A DNA stretch of 64,000 nt from Tetraselmis striata. Its lineage: Eukaryota > Chlorophyta > Chlorodendrophyceae > Chlorodendrales > Chlorodendraceae. Of this stretch, positions 12,100 to 28,864 are shown in pieces. Position numbers and translations under genes: made by a program. The notes under the pieces were generated by a model. It did not search any database and had not been told where the DNA came from. It saw nothing but the letters and a program-made list of their open reading frames with translations. Numbering within the stretch: the stretch's first letter is position 1; each line of letters opens with the position of its first letter. The stretch covers positions 1-64,000 of the forward strand of contig VCJN01001963.1 in assembly GCA_006384855.1 (NCBI GenBank), in the 5' to 3' direction.

Positions 12100-12600
12100 G
12101 TTGCGGCGGCAGCGCAGCAGCAATAATGGAATTCGTCAGTGTTGGAAATTCTGTCATTGGCCTTCAATAGTTCTTGCAAAATGCTTTGGCAATTTGTCTG
12201 CTGACCGCTATAACGGCCCGTCGCCTACCCAACGCAGGGAGAGAGGGAGTAAAGTTCGCCCCAGGACATCGGCCGAAGGCGCCCCAGCACTTGACCTCTT
12301 GCGCCAACTGCAGTCGTACGGTAGGTCTGGCATAGCCCGTAGACCATTGCCTTATTCGAACCCCGAAGGGCTAATGCATCAACCGGGTAAACCCGGAACA
12401 CGCCGGGCCGATATTGCCGAAATACATCGACCAGGAATCGATCCGGGGACTTCTCGCATACGAGAATTATTATTAACTGGATCGCGGCCGTCGTAAGGAT
12501 TATACAGGGACGCTGCAAGGGTTTCACTGTTGCCAGTCGTGTCCCGGGGGCGGGGAAAATGACTGCGGCGCGCAAGAGGTATGCCGGTACTCGTGGATCG
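12100..12600 (+). mobile_element. LINE 3' end, related to 49.27-49.50 kb, with ~245-bp insertion
   Basis: The stretch around 12138-12230 and 12475-12570 aligns with 49290-49500: GTTGGAAATTCTGTCATTGG at one end and the box TGTCCCGGGGGCGGGGAAAA at the other. Translated, both copies give a QCWKF-HWP segment. Relative to the 49-kb copy, about 245 bp are inserted between roughly 12230 and 12475. The inserted part holds tRNA B-box-like stretches (TTCGAACCCC, GAATCGATCC in antisense), so it could be a tRNA-derived SINE, but no complete tRNA fold is evident. Confidence 0.45.
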
Positions 12601-12789
12601 AATTAGTTCAATGTACAATTCTCGCACCTCCCAATCCATTCGTACTTGGTCATTCGCTCGCGCATTTCTGCTCCAATGATTCAGCAGCAGTCGTCCCATA
12701 TGGCCATAGATTAAAAATATGGACAATTCTCCCTCATTCTGACCGAGCACTGGCATGATGCCTGATGTGAATGCGGAAACCCTGTCTCT

Positions 12790-13982
12790 GGGGGAGCTAC
12801 CTGCCTTTATTCGGACGGGCTAATTTGGCCACCGGCGGACGGGTGTGCTTTCTGCCCCACCGAGGCAGGCAATACGGTGAATGTGGTGAGCAAGAGCGGC
12901 AGTCACAAAAGATAAACACAAATTCCAACACGCCCTTGGATGGTATCATCAATCATGACATGACGACGGAATCCCCTCCGCGGTGGTGTCCTTTTCTGTC
13001 TTGTGGCTGACAGGCAGGTGCAGGGTGAGTCAACCATCCCTCACTATCCCCGGGCATCTGCGCAGGTGGATGCGGGAGATCGAAGGCACGCAGCTCGCGA
13101 GCTGGTACAGCTGGCTCGGCATTGCCCGTGACGTACACCGTGCAGCAGCTGGACGGCAACGGTGAGGTGGTCCCAGTCAGCATTGCCCCTGGGCGTGACA
13201 TAATGGTCTCTACCCTCGTCAAATTCGACAACCGCCGCAAGCACAACTCGCACGAGTGGTAGGGGATTTACTATGTGGTGTCAGTGCGGCAAGAGCGAAC
13301 CATCCTTGGGACTGCCCGGGCAGGGTGCGCCACATGCCCCAGCAAGCCCGATTCTGATGTGAACGTGGTGGGAAAGAGCTGTCCGTGCGGCAGGAGCGGG
13401 CCGGATTTGGGGCCACCACAAGGAGGCGTCAGCTCTGCGCGGTGGTGTTGCCTGCCCCACCAAGCCGGGCACCGCCGTGAAGGTGGCGGAGAACAGGTGC
13501 GAGTGCGGCACAAGGGCGCCGTCCCTTTGGGTTGCCCGGGGGTGGACGTGCCTCATCACGCTGGTGAGCAACGTGTCCCATCAAGCCGGACGCCGCAGTG
13601 AACGTGGTAAGCCGGAGGTGCGAGTGCGGCAAGTGCCACCTGTCCCTGGGGATCCCCAAAAAGGGCCTCGCCTCAGCACGGTGGTGTGCCTCTTGCCCCA
13701 CCAAGCCAGACCGTGCCGTGGACGGAACTGGCAAGAGGTGCAAGTGCGGCAAGCGGCAGCCTTGCTTTGGGCTCCCCAGGGGAGCGGTGCAGCTCGGCAC
13801 GCTGGTGCTCCCGCTGCTCTACCAAGCCACACAGCGCAGCAGATTTGAAGAATTGGAGGTGTCAGTGCGGCAAGAGCCGCCCCTTCTTTGAGATGAGCGG
13901 CTCCGCACGTGGCTGCATGAATTGCCTCACCGAGCCGGAGCAAGCTTTCTGTGCGACGTGCAAGCGAAAGCACTCCGGCTAG
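12790..13982 (+). pseudogene. Decayed EsV-1-7-like cysteine-rich repeat gene
   Basis: A diverged, frameshifted relative of the intact gene at 49.9 kb. Recognisable pieces of the 40-residue repeat occur in all three forward frames: a CxxCPTEA-NTVNVVSK piece near 12850, CQCGKSEPSLGLPG near 13280, RCECGKCHLSLGIP followed by ARWCASCPTKPD near 13620-13720, RWCSRCSTKP near 13800 and CQCGKSRPFFEM near 13860. The last frame ends CATCKRKHSG at TAG 13980-13982. At least four frame changes are needed to follow the repeats. A non-repeat open stretch lies at about 13100-13260. Unlike the intact copy, a gene product is not expected. Confidence 0.7.
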
Positions 13983-14312
13983 TGTTTGTGGAAACCCCAG
14001 ACATGCATCATATGGAACTCTGCTGAAACGGTCACTCAGTGTAGCATGGGCAACAGCGAAACAACAGGGCATATGGCTTCATAAGCACGATTCCATCTGC
14101 GTAATGATGGTGCTCAATGCCTGGGCGGATGTCCCTTGGGTGTCATGCACATGGCGAGATCGTCATCTGCTGATCACAGCATCAAGTTGAGAATTGGACA
14201 GCCCCAGCGCTCCAGAGATATTTCTGATCCACTCCCAGTGTGTGCCATTGAGAAAGCTGATGGCCTTTCTGTACATAATCAATGTTGCCGACCACGGATA
14301 TTGGATATCTGG
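13983..14312. other. No gene recognised
   Basis: Lower GC than the flanks, no motif-bearing open frame. It lies between the pseudogene and the 3' end of the small minus-strand gene. Confidence 0.4.
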
Positions 14313-14317
14313 TTACA
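14313..14317 (-). terminator. TGTAA polyadenylation signal candidate
   Basis: TTACA on the plus strand gives TGTAA on the minus strand, about 260 nt after the stop codon of the small C-x9-C gene. Confidence 0.3.
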
Positions 14318-14578
14318 TTTGGGCATCACCAAATCACCGGAGATGCCATCATCGGGAAACATCCGGCAGACGCGTGAACGGAACTGTCTGCCAGGCCCTC
14401 AGCACACATGCCTCTGCCTGAGCAATGCCATAATCTCCCTTTAACATTCCGAGCCACTCTGACTGCAGCCACTCTATGTATGCGGTACCTCTGGATGCTT
14501 CGTGGGCGGCGTCCTAGAGGAATTCGTAGTGGTCTTCTGCATGGGAAATGCGTCAGCCATTACCCACAGCCGCCACCG

Positions 14579-15223
14579 TTATACAGGCTCCTCCTTCCGC
14601 ACGCGCCGCTTGATGGGCTGCGGCGTCCAGCGAAGGTACGGGTCCGCCGGCTCCTGCCTGAGCCGCGGTAAATGGGTACAGGAAAGCAGAGTGGCGTCAG
14701 GGGCGCCCATGATTTCACCATCTGGAGCCCGTGGCTGCCCAATACAGCACTCGCGCCGCAGCTGGGGGGCGCCTTGGGCACTCACCCAGGCTCCGCGTTC
14801 ATGCACCGCCAAAAGTTGTCCCATGCCGGGACGAGCAGCTTGCTGGGCGCCTGAAACTCGAAGAAGCACTGCCCAGGGCGGTCAGGCAGCGGCAACATAA
14901 GCCGGGCGGCGGAACCTTGTGGTTTGTACACTTTACGCTGCTGCTATTTGCGACTTTGCGTGATATAGCGTATGTATCCTAGACCGCAGGTTCCCACCGG
15001 GACCCCCCCCCCCCCCCCCCCCCTTAAGACGCTAGTAGTAGTTTCACCCAAGTTATACCCTACGCTCCCGTCCGCCCATATCATCAGCAACACTGCCAGC
15101 CGTTGCCGTGGTGCCCCCGCTCACCTGGATGATGTCCTCCACCCTGTCGTTGCAGCGGTGCGGGCGGGGCCCGGGGCTCTCAGCCTCGCCGCCCGCCGCC
15201 GCACTCTCCTGCTCGCCCGCCAT
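14579..15223 (-). CDS. Small C-x9-C protein, unknown function
   Basis: Three minus-strand exons join in phase: 15223-15125 (ATG, 33 codons, donor GTGAGC), 14868-14786 (donor GTGAGT) and 14657-14579 (TAA). The product is about 86 residues. It starts with an Ala/Glu/Gly-rich segment, then two cysteines exactly nine residues apart (Cys24 and Cys34, spanning the first intron), an aromatic stretch (CFFEFQAP, WDNFWRC) and a basic tail (PIKRRVRKEEPV). A C-x9-C spacing recalls small intermembrane-space proteins of mitochondria, but only one further cysteine follows, so a full twin C-x9-C fold is not supported. I do not recognise the family. Every junction keeps the frame and has good splice signals, which argues for a real gene. 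It is divergent from the DUF1992 gene. The first intron carries a long G run on the sense strand. Confidence 0.6.
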
Positions 15224-15863
15224 TCCCCTTTCCCCGCTTCGGCTGAAAAGGATCGCACACCGCAGCTAGTAGGGTGCCTCGTTTGGCTCGCGCCGTCTGC
15301 ACCCGGTGCAGTCGAACCGCAGATCCGCAGCGCCGAGTTCGCTTTCTGGCTATCTGATCACAACCAGCGACGTGTCGGCCCCCAACGTCCTGCATGATAT
15401 GATAGTGCCCTGAGGGCGGGACCACCGCCGGCCGCGCGATAGCGACTACCCTCCATCTAGCTGCAGGTAGCTTGCGGCCTTCCCCGTACCCTACTAGAGA
15501 GAGAACCTTCAAAACCCTAGCATTCCAACAACCACTACCCCGACTCGGCTCTGCCAGTATAAGCACCTGGAGGACAGGCAGGGGCGCCGTTTCTCCGACT
15601 CCACCCTGTGTAACCAAACCCATCACAGGCAGGGGCGCCGCGTGCTGGGGGAAAGAGATGCTGAGGACGACCAGCCGTAAGGGTGACAAGTAAAACCAGG
15701 AGCTACCTCGTTGACGCGTTGGGTGGCTCTCTCACCGCCTAGTGCTGCGGGCAGGGCATCAAGAATATACAACGCGCGTCCCTACCGCAGGGCGTGGAAG
15801 CGGCCTGCCAAGTGCCGAGCAGGTAGACCAGGCATCGGAGGCCTTGCGCTCATCGGTGGCGGA
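15224..15863. promoter_or_regulatory. Shared intergenic region between divergent genes
   Basis: 640 bp between the ATG of the small minus-strand gene and the ATG of the DUF1992 gene. It should hold both promoters and 5' untranslated regions. No TATA box at a convincing position was seen. The motif CAGGGGCGCCG occurs twice (near 15580 and 15630). Confidence 0.45.
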
Positions 15864-16670
15864 ATGCCGCGCCGACCGCTCTTCGCTGCGCTCCTCGCCG
15901 GCGCTGCCACCACCACCGGCGAGCAGTCGACACTGCTGCTGCTGCTGCGTGGAAAGGTAGCAGCGGCGGCGGTTGGTCGCCTCGGTCTGGCAGCTCCGTG
16001 GATGCGGGGCGCCGCGTCGGGTTCGGACAGCAATGGACGCGGCGGCGGAGGTACCGGTAGCGGTTCATCCTCAGGGGGACGGCAACGCCCACGCTCGCCG
16101 ATCGCGATGGCGCACTTCGACTACCAGCTGGAGCTGGAGGCGCGGCTGGCGGAGGATGAGGGCGGCGCCATGCCGGATGCCGAGGCTGCTTTCGAGATAC
16201 TGGCCAACCATCGTATTCGGGAGGCGATGGCGGCAGGCGAGTTCGACGACCTCCCAGGCAAGGGCGCTCCGCTGCGCGACCGGACAGACGAGACCACCGG
16301 CGACTTCTCGCTAAAGGTTTTGAAGAATGCCAACGTGCTGCCTGAGTGGGTGGAGCTTGGCAAGGCGTTACGCGGGCGGCTGTCGGGGGTGCACGCCGCG
16401 ATTGAGCCCTTTGTGCGGGAGGTGCTGGAAGCGCGGCCGCACAGCTTGGCGGAGGCGCTGCGCCGGCTGAAGGCCAACCCTGACTGGGCGGCGGCGCGGG
16501 CGGGGCTGGAAGCGGACCTGGAGACCATCAATCGCGCCATTGCGCGCCACAACGCGCTCACGCCGAGCGCCGCGGTTCACATGTTCCCGGTAAGGCTTGA
16601 TGCCGCAGTGTCAGCCATGTACAAGAGGCTGCAGCAGGGAGCTGTCGAGCAACGAAACGCCGGGTCGTAA
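15864..16670 (+). CDS. DNAJC28: DUF1992 / DnaJ homolog subfamily C member 28-like protein
   Basis: A single-exon gene of 268 codons from ATG 15864 to TAA 16668-16670. The frame is open further upstream but without an ATG. Residues 1-75 form an Ala/Leu/Arg-rich, acid-poor leader (MPRRPLFAALLAGA) resembling an organelle-targeting peptide, then a Gly/Ser linker. The conserved DUF1992 region starts near residue 110, with ANHRIREAMAAGEFDDL followed by PGKGAPL, then the helix with LPEWVELGK. The C-terminus (HNALTPSAAVHMFPV) is also typical. Members of this family are named after DNAJC28, although this copy has no J domain with HPD. Its molecular function is not established. It is divergent from the small C-x9-C gene and followed by TGTAA at 16844. 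Confidence 0.85.
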   Translation: MPRRPLFAALLAGAATTTGEQSTLLLLLRGKVAAAAVGRLGLAAPWMRGAASGSDSNGRGGGGTGSGSSSGGRQRPRSPIAMAHFDYQLELEARLAEDEGGAMPDAEAAFEILANHRIREAMAAGEFDDLPGKGAPLRDRTDETTGDFSLKVLKNANVLPEWVELGKALRGRLSGVHAAIEPFVREVLEARPHSLAEALRRLKANPDWAAARAGLEADLETINRAIARHNALTPSAAVHMFPVRLDAAVSAMYKRLQQGAVEQRNAGS

Positions 16671-17220
16671 CCCATCCCCAACTGAAGGGGGGGTGGGGCG
16701 GGGTCTTGAGGAAGGGGGTAGCTGTGTGAAGCCGCCTAGTGAGGGGGAATGGCGGCACGCTGGTGCATGCGTAGGCGCCAATGAAGCAGGCGGACAATAG
16801 TATCTGAGTGGATACTTGCATGTGCTGACATAGAAAAAGGGGATGTAATAGGCGGGAAGGATACGCGGCCTTGCAGGACAGGAGAACATTTTAGCAGTCT
16901 TATGCCTGCAGAGCACATGCTACTCGTGCTAGAAGTCCTCCAAAGAACAATGCCAGCAGTGACTTCATGCACAATGCGCACATGCACGACAGCACCCCCC
17001 CCCCCCCCCCACACACAGACACACCCCACATTCGACGCTTCCCTATCTGCACCCGCCATGCACCTCATCCCTTTCCGCCCCAGGTTCCCAAGAGATGGGC
17101 AACGAGCTGCTAGCAGTGGGCAAGATGGATATCTCACAGACTAGGGGACTTGATGCGCCCGCGAGCGTCGCCGTATCGCAGCCGCTGCAATGGTGCGTAC
17201 TCAGCTATGCAGCTCGTGCA
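16671..17220. other. Convergent 3' flanks of DUF1992 gene and ADH copy 1
   Basis: No further coding sequence recognised. Contains TGTAA at 16844-16848 and a poly-C run near 16987-17010. Confidence 0.5.
16844..16848 (+). terminator. TGTAA polyadenylation signal candidate
   Basis: TGTAA about 175 nt after the DUF1992 stop codon, a usual chlorophyte distance. Confidence 0.45.
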
Positions 17221-23791
<6,571 letters not shown>

Positions 23792-26250
23792 ATGTGATAA
23801 AAGGCCGCTGCAACTGGCCCCAGGGGCACCTGGCTAGTAAATGCAGGAATTACACAAATTGCGGAATTCTGCTTTTTCAGCACCAATTGCGGACTACAGT
23901 AGTGAATGCGGTCACCTTCATGGCAGTACCATGCCCATTATGACACTATTGATGCTTCTTCTGGAATCATGTATCTTGAATGTCGGCCAGGGAATTGCTG
24001 AATCGGGCCCCGGAGACAGATTGCCGGCAGCCGGTGTATCTACTGCCCGCAGTCCCGCTTTCAGCAGGAAACGCAAAGCGGAGACATGCCCTGGGGTGCA
24101 CGCGCCTTGAGCCGCTCCCCCTGCAACTACCGACACCGCTATCAGGCAAGCTTAATGGCTGAACCTGGGTGGGCGGCTTGCGCTTAGCCTCGCGACTGGG
24201 GTCCAGCTGTGACTAGGTACACGGCTTTGTAGGTCGCTATGTATTGCCGCGCCTGCTGACATTTATACTACAGTACAGAAAAGACATTCATATGCACTGT
24301 ACTCGTATTACTCACGCAAGGTAAATGCATCAGTCTACACGTTACTTTACCTTTGCTGCTACTGGCAGTAGCTGCAAGAGATAGTTAGAAAGCCATCGAA
24401 GTAGCAAAATACAAACAAGTTGGCACTGTCACTTTCCAAGCGTTGCAGCAGTGTTCATAATCACCATACCCGTAGCAGACTCCTCTGACTGATCTCCCAG
24501 CTGTTTACTGTGAGTCTCAAGCAGCAGAGTATTGCTGATGGTTGCGGGGGTGCTTGGCTGTAATCCTACCCATAGTGATAAAACTGCATTATTTTACCCG
24601 CATTTGTCGTACTGCGTATTGCACCAGGCCACTTTTTTTGCAGGGCGAGTAGAAATCGCCGTGCCGCGCCCATGCCGTGTCGCTTTTTTGCTATGGGGAA
24701 TTGCACTGAAAGGCGTACATGCAAACCTCCCACGCCCAGAAACTGCCCGTTGCATCCACCTATGGCCCATTTTTGAAGCGTTTTATTTCAGCAATCGCAT
24801 TCTTGGGCTAAGGGCGGAAATTGCCTATTGAGAAATACCTGTGAATAACAAGGGATGAGCAACAACAAATTGGCGGTACGGGGCATGAGTGCAAATTACA
24901 ATGACGCAATGCACGCACTCTCGTCGCTGGTGCTTGGGTGGACATTGATAGGGACGGATATACGATGCAATGATATGACTATACGATATGACTAGAGCTA
25001 TACGATGATATGAGCCTGAGTAATGCACGCAACCGTCGGAAATAGGTGCGTTTATTCAATGCACATGTCCTCCTGCCAGCAATAATGCGGCAAAGGTTAT
25101 AATAGGTCGCAAGAATTTCGAGAAGTGTGCCATATGAAGAATCTCGCCATATGGCACAAAGCGTCGCCAGAATCAGTAGCAGATATCAGGTGATCTCGAT
25201 CCCACAAGCGTGCATGCTTACACCATCCGCACCATGGGCTAGGCACGGGCTAGCCCCCTAAACGATAGCTCCGAAACCTATGTGCAGGTCTCTGAACACG
25301 GGGTCAGTGGGACACGTACCCAATATGAGATAGAAGCCAATATGGTAGTGACCAACTCGCCCCGGCATGGAGCCCCACTCAAGAGGTCCTCGCACCTGCG
25401 AGCACGACGTTCTGCGACATGACCTAACACGCGCCCCTTTCACTCGCACCCAACCCCCACAAGCCAAATGGTTGAGATTTCAGCAAAGTAGGTGTAATAT
25501 CACGCATTTTCAGCTTTTCTGCCTTTTTGCGCGCATGCCAAAAATTCCGAGGGGACACTGAAATGCTGCGCCTGATCCTGCCCTTTAAGGAACACTAAAT
25601 AACTAATTTGAATTCCTGATGAAATAGCCTTGAGTCAGGGAATTTTCCCGTCCCGTGGATCAGCGTGGATGCTGGTTTTTCGCTTTCTGCAGGTCGAGCA
25701 GCAGCCAACTCATGCTGCATGCCACTTGCATGCAACCCGCTAGCTGACCACATTCCCCAAAGCACATGCCGATATCAGCATGTGGGCATTGCAGCGTTTG
25801 ATCATGGATATAAAACACGCGCGTGCACATGTCAAAACACGCACGGGCGTGTCATGTGCTCAGTCCAACCACACCTCATTATCTATACCTTGCAGACTCA
25901 TTATTGGATGATGCACTGTTGGTGCTATGTTGCATATGCCCAGCGCACGGGGCTATACACATCCATGTCGCCTTGGCCCGAGCACATCACGCGCACTCTC
26001 CATCACGATTTCCCTGCTTGCCTCGCAATGGCTACAATGATGTTATTGTTGCGCGAGTGTACCGACCAGAAGCAACCACATCCTACCCACAAAAATATCG
26101 CACGCCCATAACCAGAGCCAAAACAGTAGTACAACGGCTACCAGGAGTTGTGGCCTGGTAGAACTACGCCTCCGATGTGAACGCGCGCCGCGCACGCTCG
26201 GGTCGTATTCGTCGTTATTTTCGGCCACATTATCCCATAAAAGGATTTAG
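23792..26250. other. No gene recognised
   Basis: 2.4 kb with lower GC than the flanking genes and no frame carrying a known motif. The first few hundred bases are 3' flank of ADH copy 2. Near 24960-25010 short degenerate repeats of TATACGATATGA occur. An open stretch at 25665-26161 has no recognisable content. Confidence 0.45.
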
Positions 26251-26335
26251 GGTTTGATGCTACTATAATTACATGAGCTAGCAGCAGAAGGCGATATCGG
26301 AAATCACCAAAATAAAAGGCAATCAGAAAGGTCCT

Positions 26336-26830
26336 CTACATCGACTGCGGGGTGGAAGCAGTAACATGAGAAGACGTAGAGTGGGCACGAGCACACGCAT
26401 CAGACTTGGCCATCTGCACACCGGCAGAGAGAATGCCGCCCAGGGTACCATGCACGCAAGCCGAGACCCGCTGCAACAGCCCCTGCCGTGTGCGCGACAG
26501 GTGACGGCGGAACTCAGCAGGTTGGCCGGCGACAAAGTTTCGAAGTGCCTGAACGGATTGACCACGAAGAAAGCAAGAGGTCGGGGCGGAAGGACCGCCA
26601 GGGAAGTCGCGCACAGCCAACAGCACCGCGAAGATGTAGACCACAGTCAAAGCGGACTTCCCGAGTCGGCCGCGGTCCTCAACCACAAAAGGGTAGTACC
26701 GGTGAACACCCTGCACTGGGGCGGAAGACGCCCGGTCCGCTGCCAACTTAGCATGCTCCGCCTCGGTCGCCGCGATTCCCGGGATGCACCAGCGGGGGTC
26801 GTTGCTCCAAGTTTGATGCTACTACCAGTA
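26336..26830 (-). pseudogene. LINE-like ORF C-terminal fragment
   Basis: A minus-strand frame reads about 165 residues to a stop at 26336. The block YYPFVVEDRGRLGKSAL resembles, from memory, a segment near the C-terminus of reverse-transcriptase proteins of non-LTR elements, where a restriction-like nuclease domain is followed by a VVET/VVED-YG-R-G motif. No reverse transcriptase core accompanies it, so it is a fragment. The assignment rests on motif memory only. Confidence 0.4.
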
Positions 26831-26968
26831 GTCGCTACTACCCTGTACCTGTACTGATTTCTACTACAGGGTACAGGTACGGATACTTGAGCTAGACGCA
26901 ACATTCAAGAAATCCACACAGAAATCCAGAAGGAAACAGGTACGGATACTGCATGTCGGCATCACTAA

Positions 26969-28005
26969 GAGGCATATCATACGGACATCGCGTCATCAGA
27001 TAATCCTTGTCATCATCTACCGTTCGCGCACCGCGGGCTGCCACGTCGACAACGCTAACGCGTGACAAGAGATGTGATTCATACGGACAAATATCAAGAT
27101 GCGTTGGTCTGTCATCAGATATCGCAAGAAATCGACCGGCGCTTCTAGTTCCGCCGCCGCCATCGGGCCCGCAAACACCATTTTTCCCCTCGTGTCTCTC
27201 GCCCCGCCCGTCCCGCCCATCCACACTGGACAGTCATGGAGCGTCCCAGCCAGCTTTGCCGTAGACGAAGTTAAAGGGCTTGCACTTACCTACGGCAACG
27301 CGCAGTCGGAGGGCAGCGCGTACCCTCGGATGCTGGCCATTGCCGGGGCCGCACTGGACATAGACATGGACACACCGCATACAGACGAAGCGTACACCGA
27401 TGAGGATGACAACGGGGCCACGCCCCATGGCCACGCGAGCGCACGCCATCCTAACCGTGCAGGCAACGAGAAGCGAGACAAGGATCAGGCACTGCGCCGG
27501 CTGTCGAGGGATGACCACGCGCGGGCGGGCGAGACGGGCGCAGCGCGGTGGCGGCGGGCGAGGCGCCAGGGCTGCGGCCGCTGCGCCCCGCCAGTGCACG
27601 AGCCTTCGCGCGTAGCTCCCGCGGCGAAACCGTGAACCCAGGGGAAACATGACCCCCCATAGTGCGGGGAGGGCGGGTCTCCCATGTGGTTTCGCCCCGC
27701 CTGGCTGTCCGTTGCGGAGATTGCTCGGTGGAGCCTGCCATGGCGTCGGCGGGTGCCGGGCAGGTAGGTAGACTGGGCGAAAATGTTTTGAAAATGGGCT
27801 GGCCGAGGCCGCTATCTGATGACGCGTGTATACTGTACACGGGGGCATTTCCAAATGGAAATGCCCCCGTGTACAGTATACACGCGGGTCTGTCATCAGA
27901 TAGCGGCGCGGGGCATGTCATCAGTTACGACGTGGCACGCTCCGGTGCGAGTATTTATCCGATGACAGGATTATCTGATGACGCGATGTCCGTATGATAT
28001 GCCTC
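26969..28005. mobile_element. TIR element, left member of palindromic pair
   Basis: Begins GAGGCATATCATACGGACAT (26969) and ends with the reverse complement of that sequence (28005). Subterminal copies of GTCATCAGAT occur inside both ends. The body has an open frame (27099-27635, FAVDEVKGLALTYGNAQ and an acidic segment) partly shared with the right member in reverse orientation, but no transposase catalytic motif was recognised. About 210 bp near 27430-27640 are absent from the right member. Confidence 0.7.
27824..27885. repeat. 62-bp nested palindrome (left)
   Basis: Starts GCGTGTATACTGTACAC and ends with its reverse complement; centre in TTCCAAATGGAA. A near-copy lies at 28144-28205 in the right element. 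Confidence 0.85.
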
Positions 28006-28023
28006 TTATTAGTAATCACATTA

Positions 28024-28815
28024 GAGGCATATCATACGGACATCGCGTCATCAGATAATCCTGTCATCGGATAAATACTCGCACCGGAGCGTGCCACGTC
28101 GTAACTGATGACATGCCCCGCGCCGCTATCTGATGACAGACCCGCGTGTATACTGTACACTGGGGCATTTCCAAATCGAAATGCCCCCGTGTACAGTATA
28201 CACGCGTCATCAGATAGCGGCCTCGGCCGGCCCGTTTTCAAAACATTTTCGCCTAGTCCACCCACCTGGCAGGTTCCACCGAGCGATCTCCACAACGGAC
28301 ACCCAGGCGGGGCGTACCCACATAGTGACCCCCCCTCCCACCACTACGGGGGGTCATGTTGCCCCTTTGTTGTCCTCGTCGGTGTACGTTCCGTTTGTGT
28401 GTGGTGTGTCCATTATGTCCAGTGCGGCCCCGGCAACGGCCAGCATCCGAGGGAACGGGGTCGCGCTGCCCTGCTATTGCGCGTTGCCGTAGGTGCGTGC
28501 AAGCCCTCCTCCTTCGTCTACGGCAAAGCTGGGACGCTCCATGGCTGTCCAGTCTGGATGGGTGGGAGGGACGGGGCGGGAGACACGAGACATGCCTGTG
28601 TGTGGTAGAACATACTGTGTTTGCGGGCGCGATGGCGGCGGCCGAAGTAGAAGCGGCGTGCGATATCTGATGACAGACCAACGAATTTGATGTTTGTCCG
28701 TATGAATCATATCTCTTGTCATGCATTAACGCTGTCTACGTGGCATCCCACGGTGCGCGAACGGTAGATGATGACAAGGATTATCTGATGACGCCCTGTC
28801 CGTATGATATGGCTC
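28024..28815. mobile_element. TIR element, right member of palindromic pair
   Basis: Inverted relative to the left member and separated from it by an 18-bp spacer (28006-28023). Starts GAGGCATATCATACGGACAT; the outer end (28815) carries a slightly diverged copy (GATATGGCTC). The inner about 240 bp mirror the left element almost exactly; the outer part is clearly diverged but alignable. Confidence 0.7.
28144..28205. repeat. 62-bp nested palindrome (right)
   Basis: Near-copy of 27824-27885 with substitutions at the G-run and the centre, so it is slightly imperfect. Confidence 0.8.
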
Positions 28816-28864
28816 TAATTGGTCGCTACTGTGTCACCGATTATCATACTGTACTACCTATACT

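Noticed and set aside
12440..12480. tRNA gene
   Set aside because: A B-box-like stretch and a palindromic arm exist, but the T-arm and acceptor stem do not pair and the loop size is wrong.
15711..15863. Upstream extension of the DUF1992 frame
   Set aside because: The open frame begins with TTG and has no ATG before 15864. The leader from 15864 already looks like a targeting peptide.
26240..26255. Telomere repeat (single GATTTAGGGTTTG)
   Set aside because: One unit only; expected by chance.
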